Below are positions 1 through 10,697 of a stretch of DNA of 64,000 bases, piece after piece. The stretch comes from Pseudomicrostroma phylloplanum (taxonomy: Eukaryota > Basidiomycota > Exobasidiomycetes > Microstromatales), in NCBI GenBank assembly GCA_039545275.1, contig BCHS01000018.1, forward strand, positions 310,001 to 374,000, written 5' to 3'. The notes under the pieces are model-generated. The model ran no database searches. It saw only the letters and a list, made by a program, of their open reading frames with translations, and had not been told where the DNA came from. How positions within the stretch are numbered: position 1 is the first letter of the stretch; each line of letters begins with the position of its first letter. Made by a program: the position numbers and the translations under genes.

Positions 1-129
1 ATTCAGAAGGGATACCTCAAGGTCTAAAGGACGGATGCGGTAGCTAGAGATGCGGATCGGCTCGTAGGAGACAGTAGACTGGGTCCACAACTTCACTTGT
101 TCCTTTGCAATGGTTGGATCGCGTATCAT
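1..129 (-). CDS. possible N-terminal exon of a neighbouring gene, cut by the window edge
   Basis: Reading leftwards from an ATG at 129-127 the frame stays open for 43 codons to the edge. The start reads MIRDPTIAKEQVKLWTQS, and the composition is ordinary protein rather than low complexity. It would begin about 150 bp downstream of the succinyl-CoA ligase stop on the same strand, a normal spacing for this genome. I do not recognise the sequence. It could equally be an internal exon after an AG at about 132, or a chance open frame, because 43 codons is short. Confidence 0.25.
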   Translation of the reverse strand, partial: MIRDPTIAKEQVKLWTQSTVSYEPIRISSYRIRPLDLEVSLLN

Positions 130-277
130 ATCTCTCAAAGTGTGTCTGTCTGTAGAGGTTTTATTGCACGCAAAGCAAGTCAAGAGGTGCGAACCTAGCT
201 CTCATCATCTTCTAGCGTCAATTCCCTGCCACCGCTTCTTCGTCTGCCCTCACTTTCTGCGCCCCCGGTCTACCCTT

Positions 278-1745
278 TTACTTGGCAGCAGCAGCGACGG
301 CCTCCGAAGCAGCCTCGTCCAGACCCTCGAACGGCACCACGTCCACCGAGCTGTTCTTGAGAATCTCCCTAGCCTTCTCCACATTGGTTCCCTGCAGTCG
401 GACCACCAGTGGAATCTTCAGGTTGAGCTCCTTGGCCGCACTGACGATTCCGTCGGCAATGAGGTCGCACTTGAGGATACCACCAAAAATGTTGACAAAG
501 ATGGCCTTGACCTCCGTTGAGCCCAGCAGCAGCTCAAAGGCCTTCTTGATGGCAGCCGCATTGGCGCTTCCACCCACGTCCAGGAAGTTGGCGGGGGCAC
601 CACCGTTGAGCTTCAGCACGTCCATGGTGGCCATGGCCAGACCGGCTCCATTGACGAGGCAGCCGATGTTTCCCTCCAGCTTGATGAAGTTCATGCCCAC
701 CTTGCCAGCCTCGATCTCATCCGAGTCCTCCTGGCTAGCATCACGCATACCGAAGACCTCGGACTGACGGTACTCGGCATTGTTGTCGAAGCCCAGCTTG
801 GCGTCCATGCAGAGAATCTCACCGTCCTTGCTCTCTGCCAAGGGGTTGATCTCGACCTGGGTGGCATCCCTCTCCTTGAAGAGGGTGTAGAGCTTGATCA
901 TCGTGTCTGCCGCCTGCTCCTCCTGCTTTGATCCGCTGAAGCCGAGCTTCTTGGCAATGTCAAGAGCAACTTCCTTGGTCAGTCCCTTCTCAAAGTCGAC
1001 GGGAGTGGTGATGATGGCGTCGGGGGATTCAGCGGCGACCTCTTCGATGTTCATACCACCCTGGTTGGAAGCCACGATGACGGGGAGCTGCGAGGTTCGG
1101 TCGTTGAGGATGGCGAGGTAGTACTCCTTGGCAGGAGGGCGAGCTTCGGCCAGCATGACTGCGTTGCAGATTCGGCCTCCAGAGCCAGTCTGCTTGGTGA
1201 TGAGCTTCTGACCGAGCATCTTGGAAGCGTAGTCCTTGGCCTCCTCGGGGCTGCGAGAGGTACAGGTAAGGGGAGTGCACGATATGCGGGTGAGTACCTT
1301 GTCACTAGTTTCTGCCTGCTTTGGCTTCGCCTCTGACCACTCACGTCTTGATAAGGTGCACACCGCCCTGCAGACCAGAGTCAAAGTGACCCTTACCACG
1401 TCCACCAGCCAAGACCTGAGCCTTGATGACCATTCCCTTTCCACCGAAGGACTGGGCTGCCTTGAACGCCTCGTCTGCCGAGTGAGCAGCGACGAAGCGG
1501 GGCACGGGCACGCCGTACTTCTCGAGCTGAGAAGAGCCAAGGAGGAAGGTAAGAACCAACATTGGAGAGGTGAGCATGCGTGTTCAGGCTGTCTGTAGAT
1601 GTCGAGCTGCGCCGGTACTCACCAGTCCCATGGAGAGATGCTCATGGATGCTCAAGAATCGCTTCTGGGTGGCAGCAGGCCCGCGCAGCAGCGAGCCAGC
1701 TACGGCCGCCTTTGTCCTGAGAGCATTGAGTGGTGAAGTGAGCAT
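278..1745 (-). CDS. LSC2: succinyl-CoA ligase (ADP-forming) beta subunit, mitochondrial
   Basis: Three exons on the minus strand (1745-1623, 1526-1345, 1250-278) give 425 residues. The enzyme is the TCA-cycle step interconverting succinyl-CoA and succinate with ATP formation in the mitochondrial matrix; it pairs with an alpha subunit not in this window. The N-terminus (about 30 residues, rich in Arg, Ala and Ser, no acids) looks like a mitochondrial presequence and is followed by FLSIHEHLSMGLLEKYGVPV, the usual mature start of the family. The ATP-grasp fold is clear: VIKAQVLAGGRGKG near residue 75, EINPLAES near 245, and the ligase domain with LVNGAGLAMATMD and FLDVGGSA. Length is normal. The start is the ATG that begins the presequence; a longer upstream frame lacks targeting character. 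Introns are 96 and 94 nt with GTGAGT donors. ADP rather than GDP specificity is inferred from fungal relatives. Confidence 0.96.
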
Positions 1746-2089
1746 GGTGAGCGGAGGAGAGGGAAGTGTGGAGATGGGGAAGGGGGGAAAAGGCGGGGGT
1801 AGCGGCAGATAGATGGTGACTGGCAATACCGACCGTGTCTCCCCACGCCAGGCCATCCTCGGCACACCCGGGGCTAGCAGGCCAAGCAGGCAGGCCAGGC
1901 GCGCGCGATGCGGGAAGGAGAGCTCACCCGCGACCGGAACGGAGGATGCAGGGCGGCGGGGCGAGGCGAGGCGTCGGAGTCGTGCACTCAGCCGAGAATA
2001 ACAGAAGGTACAGATATTTGCCGCTGCCTACGCCCAGCCCTTTGTTACAGCCGCGTCACCCTCAACCGTATACCTTGCGGGACACAGAG
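1746..2089. other. divergent intergenic region between LSC2 and the membrane-protein gene
   Basis: These 344 bp hold the two 5' leaders and a shared promoter. I see no convincing TATA box, RNA gene or further coding sequence. Confidence 0.6.
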
Positions 2090-3078
2090 ATGACGTCCTC
2101 ACTCACAAAGAGGTCAAATGTCAAGGGAAGCGATGCTCCGGCTTCTTCCTTCTACGATCCCCTCGCAGTCCTAGACGAGGCAGGCGGAGCTGAGCCCCTC
2201 GACACCGCCGGTGAGTAGAGGAACAGGCACCAGGCGAGGCACAGCAACCACGTTCCAGCTCCATCGAGGGGATCCGATGGAGAGCGTATGCTGTCATGCT
2301 AGTTCGTCAAGGTCTTGGGGGCTCTATCTGGCTTATAAGCTGACTGACCAACATTGTCCACCTCGCCTGTGCTCCATCTTCCGCAGAGCAAAGAGCGGTG
2401 GTAGATGCCTTGCGTGAAGCAAACAACAAGTCCAACTACTTCTACCGCGGCTGCTCCCTCTTCATCCTTTCCCTCGTCATCATCACCTACCTCACGCCCA
2501 TCCCCGCATACATTGCTGGTACACATCCAGAGAACCACCTCACCCTGTTGTGGCACCCGCACCACCTAGAAGCGACCCACGAGGACGTCTACTACCTCCC
2601 CGCCGGCCCCATCTATGCCATCTTCCTCGCCTTCCAAGGCCTCATCGTCTATGCAGCAGCCAGAGAAGTCGCTGACCAGATGGGTCTCGTCAGCGCTACC
2701 AAGGGCAGATCTTTCCCCGCTCAGCCCCATCTCTTCGGTACAGCTCCCGACTGGCTCGTGCCGTCCCTGACCGATCTGCGCTTCAACCCGGCGCAGACAA
2801 GCAAGACGATGGACAAGAGGGCCGATACGCCCGAAGCAGCCGCCAGAGCCAGCTCCCAACAGCTGCCTCCGAGGCTCATCTACATGGGCTTCCTGACCTT
2901 TGTCAGTCTGCCCATGCCCTGCATGGTCTTTGGGGCCGGCAACTTCATCAATGCCGGCTGGTGGGCCATCAGCTCTGCCGCCTTGGTCATCGTGTGTATC
3001 ATCGAGTATACCATTGCTGGTAGCGAGAGGGAGCTCAAGGGTCTGGATGGCAGTAGGTACAACTACAAGGGAGCCTGA
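2090..3078 (+). CDS. four-pass membrane protein of unknown function
   Basis: Two exons (2090-2210, 2387-3078; 176-nt intron, GTGAGT...CGCAG) give 270 residues. Four hydrophobic stretches are visible: around GCSLFILSLVIITYLTPIPA (about residues 65-90), IYAIFLAFQGLIVYAAA (about 115-133), a segment ending MPCMVFGAGNF (about 205-225) and ISSAALVIVCIIEYTIAG (about 232-250). A charged loop lies between the second and third. The tail reads LKGLDGSRYNYKGA. There is no signal peptide and no catalytic motif. The layout suggests an ER or endomembrane protein conserved in fungi, but I cannot name the family. The join is supported because the phase-1 donor and the acceptor at 2386 keep one frame (AGEQRAVVDALREANNK). 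It is divergent from LSC2. Confidence 0.8.
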
Positions 3079-3799
3079 GTGAAGGACAGCGGCTGGAGAG
3101 GGGTGAGCCTGACGCGGTATGCTCCGAGTGAAGGTGTAGGTCAGCGACGGCAGCGGAGGCTGCCAACAATAGACGTACAGGGGGGTGCGAAAGGTTTTGC
3201 CCCTGCCTCTCATTAGCAGCATGACACTCTTCCGGTAGCACGGATGCTGTTCAATCCATGGAACTCGCATACAGCCCCTATCACCTGGCGCGGCGCTTGC
3301 TTCAGCGGCCAGTCTGGCGTGAGGGGTGATGAAGGTGTTTCTGCTGAAGGTGGTCTGATTGTTGAACGAGGAGTCGCACAGAGAAGGCTAGAAGCACCAC
3401 GGAGTGCCGTGAGCCGGCATGCGGGGTGGTACAGAGATGACTGCTCACCCACGTCGTGCGGATCCGCACTTTATCCTTTCCAGGTGTGGACAGACAGACG
3501 TGACTCGAAGTACACGACGAAGAGGGGCAAACTTTCCCCTTGTTTACCTTTGCACCTCTACCATCAACACTATCAGCACCACTACCATCCCTCACACCCG
3601 CCCTGCAACGATAGCTACCACGTCTCCCTTCACTCCGTTACTACTGTACCTCCCCCATCCTCTACTAAGCTGAAACCTCGACGTATCGCTCAGTCACTTC
3701 GTCCCTACTTGCTCCACCTCCCGAGTTGACTACCACACCCAAGCTCTTGTCGCGCTCGCTCACCAACCATACCCCGAGCTCAATTCACATCTTAGCAAC
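3079..3799. other. intergenic region, 3' UTR and pyrimidine-rich leader
   Basis: The first part should carry the 3' end of the membrane-protein gene. From about 3555 the plus strand becomes rich in C, T and A with few G, the usual look of a fungal 5' leader, and leads to the ATG at 3800. No other coding or RNA signal was found. Confidence 0.5.
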
Positions 3800-5521
3800 A
3801 TGAGCGCAGCGCGACCTCACTCTTCCCTCTCCTCGTACTCTGCCCACTACCGAGCCACATCGACTTCCACCATGGACGCCAGCTTTGAGCTACTCGAGCC
3901 CATTGAAGAGGGCGGTGAAGAAGAAGAAGAAGATCAAGAAGCTCAGGTCTCTAGGCATTCGCACTCTGCAGGCTCATCACATAGGACTACAAGTACCGCG
4001 TCGATCTCGATTCATGCCGTTTCTGACGCTTCCACGAGCGATGGCGTACAGGAAGTAGACGATCAAGAGACACAGAGAGAGCTCGCTGATCGAAACTCTG
4101 CCTCGTCGGGTACATCGCCTCTACAAGCGTTGCTCGATCTCGGAGATGGACCTAGCGCACCTCCCCACCGTGGGCACCCAGAGGCGGTACCCTGTACAAA
4201 GACCGGCGCTGTCGTTCCACCATTAAGTCTCAACGGTATTCCGACCAAGAACCTGCCAGGCAACATCACATTCCCCTCCACTGAGCGGACCTCCTCCAGA
4301 GATCGGCCGCTCCCCGCTCCTCCCACCTCTTCTTCCACCCCCTCGCATAGAGCCAGCAGCAGCAACAGCGTCCTTCCCGCTCCCACCGGCGAGAAGACGT
4401 ACGATGCGATCCTCTCTGCCATGAGGCAATCTGCTGAAGCGGCCAAGGTAGCGGCGGAGAAGGAGAGCAAAATCGCTGAAGAGGCGGCTGGGAAGGCAAG
4501 AAGGGCTGCTATGGACGCCAAGGAGGCGCTGGTCGAGGCAGCGCATAGGGAAGGGAAGCGCGCGCTTGCTGCTGTTGAGAAGGTAGGTCGCATAATGGTG
4601 CAGAAGCGATGCAAGCATTTGGCTGACGGTTGACACGCTCTCATCTGTCACTCACTAACCAACAGGCAAAGACATCTGCTGAGCAGGCTTTGGCTCGCGA
4701 GCTAGCCGAACAGAAGAAGGCAGAGGATGCTGCTAGAGCTGAAATCGCTCGCCTACATGTGGGTACACATTGCTTCAGTGGCAGAACCTTCTGGGGTGCC
4801 TCTTGCTAACACCTTCCATCTCTCCTTCACAGGCCGAGTCCGCCAAGCTCAAAGCAGCAGCCAAAGCGGCCGAAGCAGTGCATCGTTCGCAAGCCCTGTC
4901 CGAGTACGAAGCACGGCTCTACAGAGCACAACGCAAGCTCGACTCACAGCGTCGAGCCAAGGAAGCCAAAGCACGTCGCCAGGCCGAGAAGCGTCAGTAC
5001 AAGGTCTCCCTCACGCGACGAAAAGCCAGCGCAAAAGCTGCTGCAGTGTTGGCTATTGCCGTCGATGAGGCGTGCGAGAGGAGGATGGCGATGGAGCGCG
5101 CTGCTTGGAAGGAGCGATCGAGACTGCAGGAAGCCGCTCGCGCCGAGCGTCAGAAGATCGAGCGAGAAGTGCAGCTTCGCGCTGGTAGAATTGGCAAGGA
5201 CCTGCTTGTTGAATGGGAGAAGGAAAAGGCCAACGTCCTCGTTGAGAGGAAGAGGCGGGTGTTGGACGTCCACAGGGAGCGCAAGACGATTGAGCTCCAG
5301 CAAGAACCGCTATTGAGGAGGAAGAACGCACTGGCTGCTGGACACAAGGACGGGATCCGACTGGATAGGGTGGCTTACGATGCTGCCAGGCCTGCTTGGA
5401 AGAATTGGCTGGTAAGTGTGACAGGACTGGTCACCGTGTCAAACTCTGCTTGCTGACAGTCCGTACGCTCTACTGCTTCTCACAGGGTCTCAAGGTGTCC
5501 CTCCCTTCTATCAAGGCCTAG
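3800..5521 (+). CDS. Ala/Glu/Arg-rich coiled-coil protein, function unknown
   Basis: Four exons (3800-4582, 4666-4758, 4833-5411, 5486-5521) give 496 residues; introns are 83, 74 and 74 nt, all in phase 0. Residues 1-195 are Ser-rich and disordered with an acidic patch near residue 38 (EEGGEEEEEDQEAQ). From about 197 to 470 the sequence is almost pure helix of Ala, Glu, Lys and Arg with heptad spacing, for example EKESKIAEEAAGKARRAAM and EEKEKANVLVERKRR-like runs, consistent with a long coiled coil. The last exon codes only eleven residues (GLKVSLPSIKA). No enzymatic domain, membrane segment or signal peptide is seen. A structural or scaffolding role is likely but is inference. All three intron joins keep the helical register, which supports the model. 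Confidence 0.8.
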
Positions 5522-6112
5522 AGGCAGCGTCACAGTCCTTACGTCCGAGCTTTGGTGGTCTACACCGTTTCTTTCGAGAGATGGTCACACTGTACAAGCC
5601 ATGACCTTCCTCGGTCTTTCTTTCCTCCGTTCCCTTGTCCGGTATCCACGCTCCTCTCACACCACCCCGCGCACCCTGCTCTGTTTCTCGTCCCGGCATC
5701 TGTAGCCCAGGATATTGTGCGCCAAGTACCGTACATTTCGTCTCGTAACGCCTCACGCAGTGAATCAAATGCTCCTTATCTCCGTTCACCACGCCAGACT
5801 GTATTGTAACGAGGTACTGTCCGCCCGATCTTGGCCACTCGAGCTTTCGCTGTGTGGACGGCATCGTGACAATCTACAATGCAAGAGGACGTGGTCCGTG
5901 CAGTCTCCGCCTCCACCTGAATTCTTTCGGCCGTAAAAGTTATCTCCACTTGCGTGCGAACTGTACCGGCTTCTAAGGGAGGTAGGTGGGGTATAAGGGT
6001 ACCTTCCCACCTGCACTCGCTCTCACCTTGACTCTCTTACTGCTATCCGTACCTCAGTATCACTGTCTTCATACAAGCACAACCCACAAGCACAGACCAC
6101 CTACAACCAAGC
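5522..6112. other. intergenic region upstream of the MDR oxidoreductase
   Basis: The span holds the 3' end of the coiled-coil gene and the promoter of the next gene. The only element I can point to is a TATA-like string at 5991-5998; the leader after it is C/A/T-rich. Confidence 0.5.
5991..5998 (+). promoter_or_regulatory. candidate TATA element of the MDR oxidoreductase gene
   Basis: GTATAAGG lies 115-122 bp upstream of the ATG at 6113 and just before a pyrimidine/adenine-rich leader. Distance and context suit a fungal TATA box, but a string this short can occur by chance. Confidence 0.3.
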
Positions 6113-7267
6113 ATGTCAAGCAACAACAGTTCCCCCAGCAGCACCCGCTCTCTCGTGCAGCTCTCAACAACCCCACCCAGTCTCGCCCTCCAGCCTCTAA
6201 CCCTCCCGGCCCTAGGTGCCAGCTCAACTGCAGGTGCAAACGGACCACGCGCAGCACGTCTAGCCTTGAGCCATGTTGCACAGAACCCGACGGATGTACA
6301 GACGCTCGACTCGAATGCCTTTGGTGAAGGGACGGTTCTGGGTTGCGATGTACTCGGTGTAGTCGAGGAGATCACCCCCGGTGGAGGTGAAATCGACTTC
6401 ACCGCAGGAGCCAGTCAGCAGACGCACAGGCGAGTGCAAAAAGGTGATCTCCTCGCTGGCCTGATGTGGGGAGGTGAACACAAAGGTCTGGGAGGCTACT
6501 CGGAGCACACCATTCTCCCCGACACGCGCATCGCCTTTCGCGTCGATGAGGACCTCGAAGCGCGCTTTGGTCGTCCTGCACTCAGCACGCTCCCACTCGC
6601 AATCGCCACTGCCGAGCTGGCTCTATTCTCTTCTTCCTGCTTGGGGATCCCAAAGAACGAGAACGAGAGTGGGGGCGCGAAAGGGGAGAAGACGCCCGTG
6701 CTGATCTGGGGGGGCTCCTCCTCCGTCGGATCCTACGCAATCCAGCTCGCCGCTCTCCGTGGTCTACAAGTCTACACTACTGCCTCTCCCGCCCATCACG
6801 AGCGCTTGCGCTCCCTCGGCGCGCACGAAGTCCTCGACTATCACTCTCAGGACGTGCCTGCAACCCTTAAAAAGCGAGGGGTAAACATCAAGCACGCATT
6901 CGACTGTATCGGCTCCTCTTCCACCTCTGAGGCCTGCTCCAACATCGTAGGAGACGGGACAATCTGTACTGTCCGTCCGGGCTTAGCAGGCACGGAGAGT
7001 TGTCTCAAGGAGACACGCATAACAGACGTCTTGGTGTGGACCGTCTTCCTTACGGATCACGCGTATGGACCTCTCAAGTGGCCTGCGAGCGAGGAGGATC
7101 ACCAGATGGGCGTGGAGCTCTTTGAGAAGATCCCGATGTGGTTGAAGGAAGGGAAGTTGGTGCCCAACCAGGTGAAGCTGTTGAAGGGGTTGGAGAGTGT
7201 GCCGGAGGGGTTCCAGATGCATCGCGAGGGGAAACTTTCGGGAGAGAAGATCGTCTATGCGGTTTGA
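6113..7267 (+). CDS. medium-chain dehydrogenase/reductase, zinc-free (quinone or enoyl reductase type)
   Basis: A single exon gives 384 residues. The N-terminal half is a GroES-like barrel: NPTDVQTLDSNAFGEGTVLG near residues 58-78, then GCDVLGVVEEI in place of the GHE motif of zinc alcohol dehydrogenases. The Rossmann half begins near residue 195 with VLIWGGSSSVGSYAIQLAAL, a GxxxVG nucleotide-binding motif, and continues with SLGAHEVLDYHSQD. The catalytic zinc ligands are absent, so this belongs with the trans-acting enoyl reductase/quinone oxidoreductase branch common in fungi. Substrate is unknown. Such enzymes sometimes sit in secondary-metabolite clusters, but the neighbours here give no such context. 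The ATG follows a typical leader (ACAACCAAGCATG). Cytosolic location is inferred from the lack of a targeting signal. Confidence 0.9.
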   Translation: MSSNNSSPSSTRSLVQLSTTPPSLALQPLTLPALGASSTAGANGPRAARLALSHVAQNPTDVQTLDSNAFGEGTVLGCDVLGVVEEITPGGGEIDFTAGASQQTHRRVQKGDLLAGLMWGGEHKGLGGYSEHTILPDTRIAFRVDEDLEARFGRPALSTLPLAIATAELALFSSSCLGIPKNENESGGAKGEKTPVLIWGGSSSVGSYAIQLAALRGLQVYTTASPAHHERLRSLGAHEVLDYHSQDVPATLKKRGVNIKHAFDCIGSSSTSEACSNIVGDGTICTVRPGLAGTESCLKETRITDVLVWTVFLTDHAYGPLKWPASEEDHQMGVELFEKIPMWLKEGKLVPNQVKLLKGLESVPEGFQMHREGKLSGEKIVYAV

Positions 7268-7520
7268 GAGGGAGAGATGAAAGGAAGAGAATTGATGGTG
7301 TCGGGGCAGGATGTCGTACGTGTATATCATAATGTATTCGTTACTATTTACAAGATCAAGGAGAGCAAGGAGCCGAGAATACAAAAGTGTCCCCTCGCTC
7401 TTCATGTCCCGCCATCTATATGTTGCTCGGGTATCCCCCTAAGCTCAGGCGAGGACCACCATTCCCGCATCTATATCCCCGCCCTCGCCACCGGAATAAG
7501 CCATCCTCTCCCTCGCCAGC

Positions 7521-10500
7521 TCAAGCAAACCCACCACCAACCCCACCACCAGCACCTCCAGCTCCAGCAGCAGCGCTCACCGGCGTCCCATTAGAGTAAG
7601 GCACCCGCCCGAGCGGGGACGTGTCGATCTCCAGCTGTAAGCCCGAGGGGTTGCGTCGCCCAGACGCGGCGCCAGTCGCAGCAGCAGCAGAAGCAGGAGG
7701 AGGAGGAGCTGGGGCGGGAGAGGAATCATAGCTCCCACCCAACTCTCCGCTCGCCGAGCTCGTGAAAGGCGGAGGCGGAGGAACAACGACTGCGTTTGTC
7801 CTCCTGAGGCCAGAGGCAGCTGAGGCAGACGTGCCTGGCGGGACGAGCGGTCTGTCCGATGCTGGTGAGATGAGCTCGTCTCCGTCTTGTTCTTCCGCTG
7901 CGCTTGGTGCTCCTGCTCCCGCTCCTGCTCCTCCTGCAGCCGCAGCCGCAGCCAGAGGCAGAGCCGACCCGAAGGACGCCTCGCCTGTGGATCGAGTAGC
8001 ACTGTGCGGTCCCTCCGAGTTGCTCCTCCCCTCGTACGACTCCTCTCCAATCTCCTCTCCAATAGACCTCACCTCGTCCGCCCAAGCACTCTCCGCTCCT
8101 CTGGATCCCCTCTTACCAGTCGGACTGCTAATCTCCGCCGGCAAAGGCGGGATAATGGGTGCTCCTGCCCTCTCCAAGTCGAAGATTTCCTGACAGTAGG
8201 TGATGAGAATCTCACAGACCGAGTCTTCCTCCATTGCTGCTGCTAGACTTGTAGTCACCCCCTCGACCGCATCCCCGCCGGCTCCCTCGGCTGGGGTGGC
8301 TTCGGTGAGTAGTACAGGTCCAAAGACGACGGAGAGGTTCTTGGCGTTCATTAGGTTCACGGCAGAATTGGCCGCAATCACCGCCAGATGCTCCACGATT
8401 GTCTTGAGTGTGACTTGATTGATGGGCGGCAGTCGTCTGATTCGACCCTTGAGGGTGGCAAAGCCGTTTTGGAATTGCTCGTCAAGGGAGTGGGTGATCT
8501 TGATCTTCTCCTCGCGGGGCATGGGCATCACCGCCGACGGCAGCTCACGGAGCCACTGCTTCAGCACTCCCGCCACGGCCACTGCTTCGTCTTCCCTAAC
8601 GCGGAACTGGAAGCGTTCCTCGTCCTTTTCGAAAGAGGCGCAAAGTTGCTGGATCGCAGTATGCTTGGCAGAAAGTCGGTAGATGCCCGGAGTGGATAGA
8701 CCGTGCTCTTCGATGTAGGAGACGCACTTGGTCACGATCAAAGGTGGCTGCACGAGGGCGGGTGCCCCAGTCGTCGAGAGGGCCAACTGAGGCGCACCTC
8801 GCTGAGTTCGCGCAAAGTCATAGTCCACTAGTGATACACCAAAGAGCAAAGAACGACATTCCCCGTGCCAAAAGTTGACGTAGGGCACGGGTCCATCGTC
8901 CGACTCGCTATTGAGAATAGGCAGTCTGCTGTCCAGCGTCAAGAGCTCATCGTTCAAGCGGTCCGAGGCCCCAAGCTCAAGGAGACTCTCGCCAAAGTGC
9001 ATGGCGAGAGAGGATTCGGTCATTGCGAGGTTCTGCCAGTTGCGCGAGAGGGACAGCCAAGCATGGTGACAGACCAGAGACAGCTCGCGGCGGCATGCTA
9101 GGACCGAGGTACGAGCTGCTGCGAGTGTCTTACCCCGGCGAAGGGCGAGCGTCTCGACATCGAAGATCGCGCGGCGGTAGAGCTGATCAGAAGAGAGAGA
9201 GAGAGAGAAGAGCAAAGAGTGAGCATGGGTGTGTTGCCTGCCCAGAAGGGTCTGCCAAGCGCATCGAACTCCACTCACCTTGTCAGCCTCCTGAGATTCC
9301 CTCTTGGCCTTGCTGATTCTCACAGCCAGATTTTGAACATACTGCGTATTCTTGCCCGTCACGCTACCGGAGCGAGCAAGGAGATTGGCTCCCAGATCAC
9401 CCACATTCGCTCCCACTGCCGTGACGCCGCTGAAGAGGCCTCCCGAGGCTCCGCCCGCCGAGCTGCTAGCAACGACTGCTCCTTGCTCCCTTTCCCAGCC
9501 CACGCCCGCGCTATTGGCACTGTTGGAAGCAGGCGGTGAACCCGGCCCTTCCTTCATCTTGGTAATGAGTGCATTCGTCTTCTTGGCTACATCCTTCCTA
9601 GCCGTGTCCCAGGTATCACGATGACGCAGGGCCTCAAAGAAGGCTCCCGCATTCTTCTTTGCTGCTGCTGCTGTGCCTCCTGCGCCGTGGGAGTCATTGG
9701 AGGACTGAGGCGAATAAGAGGATTCGGGATGTTGATCTGAAGAGGCGCGAGGTGTTGGGCCGACGTGGAGGTCGTTGTGAGAGCCAGACGACGTGGGCCG
9801 GGAGTAAGATCGAAGCTTGGAGCCGCTGAAGCGCCTCTGGGATAGCTGTATCTTGGATGTCGCACTGGGAGGTGCATAGGCGCCCCGCTCTTCCTCGATG
9901 CGGGTACTTTGACTGTAGTCTGGAACGTCTCGGCTGGTATCGGTAGATGGAGGGTTGTAGAGCTGCTGGTGCTGCTGAGCCGAAGGCGGACTCATCAGCA
10001 GCGTCCTCTGCTCATCAATAGCAACCTGCTGCGCCTTTAGCTGATCCAAATTCTCACAAGCCCGATCGTAGTTCCTCTTGATGCGCTTGAGCTCCCTCAT
10101 GCGCATCTCCTCGTAGTCCAGCAGAGAGTTCCTAATATCCTCCTTGATCCTCCGACGTATCCGATCTTGGGCATCGTGGAAGGCGCGGAGTGGGGCGATG
10201 GTGTGTGCCTTGACCGCCTCGATATAGTGGGTGCGGGTATGGATCTGTCGCTGAGCATCATCCTGGAGACCCTTCCAGGCGCGCCTCATCCCCGGCAGCT
10301 GACCCGTCGTCGTCGTCCCAGCAGCAGAAGAGCCGAGGCCCGAGGAAGAGGAGGAGGAGGAAGAGGGAGCAGAAGCAGCGATGAAGGAGATGCGTGCGTC
10401 GAGCTTGATGTCCTGCTCTCTACTACGCTCTAGGGAGGCGCGTAGGCTCCTAATGTACTCTTCCTCGCACTTTACCCTGGCCTCGAGTGCGACAAGGTAA

Positions 10501-10697
10501 GAGTCTACCTCTTCGAGGGACATTTTGAAGGCAGATAGGATCGCATTGGACGCCACGTCTGCTGGGACGGTAGGGGGTGGTGGGCGTGAGGCAAAGGCCG
10601 CCTGCGAGGAGGGTGGATCTAGTGCTGGAGGTGAGAAGATGGTTCCCGGCTGAGCGGAGGCGAGGGGAGGCTTAGCAGCAGCATTGGCCGTGGGCAT
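7521..10697 (-). CDS. F-BAR-like / RhoGAP protein (Rgd1-type)
   Basis: Two exons (10697-9279, 9182-7521) give 1026 residues. The 96-nt intron between them (GTGAGT...GATCAG) is a multiple of three without stops, so retention would add 32 residues. Residues about 50-235 are helical with FCH/F-BAR character (SLEEVDSYLVALEARVKCEE; LDYEEMRMRELKRIKRNYDR). They are interrupted by a Ser-rich insert and followed by a disordered linker. More helix comes at about 450-560, after the intron. The RhoGAP domain lies at about 615-810, with the arginine finger in GIYRLSAK near 640 and the usual KQWLRELP and NLMNAKNLSVVFGPVLL blocks. The C-terminal 200 residues are Ala/Gly/Pro/Ser-rich. Such proteins turn off Rho GTPases at curved membrane, in polarity and cytokinesis. 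The F-BAR assignment is less certain than RhoGAP. Confidence 0.88.
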   Translation of the reverse strand: MPTANAAAKPPLASAQPGTIFSPPALDPPSSQAAFASRPPPPTVPADVASNAILSAFKMSLEEVDSYLVALEARVKCEEEYIRSLRASLERSREQDIKLDARISFIAASAPSSSSSSSSGLGSSAAGTTTTGQLPGMRRAWKGLQDDAQRQIHTRTHYIEAVKAHTIAPLRAFHDAQDRIRRRIKEDIRNSLLDYEEMRMRELKRIKRNYDRACENLDQLKAQQVAIDEQRTLLMSPPSAQQHQQLYNPPSTDTSRDVPDYSQSTRIEEERGAYAPPSATSKIQLSQRRFSGSKLRSYSRPTSSGSHNDLHVGPTPRASSDQHPESSYSPQSSNDSHGAGGTAAAAKKNAGAFFEALRHRDTWDTARKDVAKKTNALITKMKEGPGSPPASNSANSAGVGWEREQGAVVASSSAGGASGGLFSGVTAVGANVGDLGANLLARSGSVTGKNTQYVQNLAVRISKAKRESQEADKVSGVRCAWQTLLGRQHTHAHSLLFSLSLSSDQLYRRAIFDVETLALRRGKTLAAARTSVLACRRELSLVCHHAWLSLSRNWQNLAMTESSLAMHFGESLLELGASDRLNDELLTLDSRLPILNSESDDGPVPYVNFWHGECRSLLFGVSLVDYDFARTQRGAPQLALSTTGAPALVQPPLIVTKCVSYIEEHGLSTPGIYRLSAKHTAIQQLCASFEKDEERFQFRVREDEAVAVAGVLKQWLRELPSAVMPMPREEKIKITHSLDEQFQNGFATLKGRIRRLPPINQVTLKTIVEHLAVIAANSAVNLMNAKNLSVVFGPVLLTEATPAEGAGGDAVEGVTTSLAAAMEEDSVCEILITYCQEIFDLERAGAPIIPPLPAEISSPTGKRGSRGAESAWADEVRSIGEEIGEESYEGRSNSEGPHSATRSTGEASFGSALPLAAAAAAGGAGAGAGAPSAAEEQDGDELISPASDRPLVPPGTSASAASGLRRTNAVVVPPPPPFTSSASGELGGSYDSSPAPAPPPPASAAAATGAASGRRNPSGLQLEIDTSPLGRVPYSNGTPVSAAAGAGGAGGGVGGGFA

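Noticed and set aside
6113..10697. Secondary-metabolite gene cluster around the MDR reductase
   Set aside because: No polyketide synthase, NRPS, terpene cyclase or transporter lies nearby; the neighbours are housekeeping and signalling genes.
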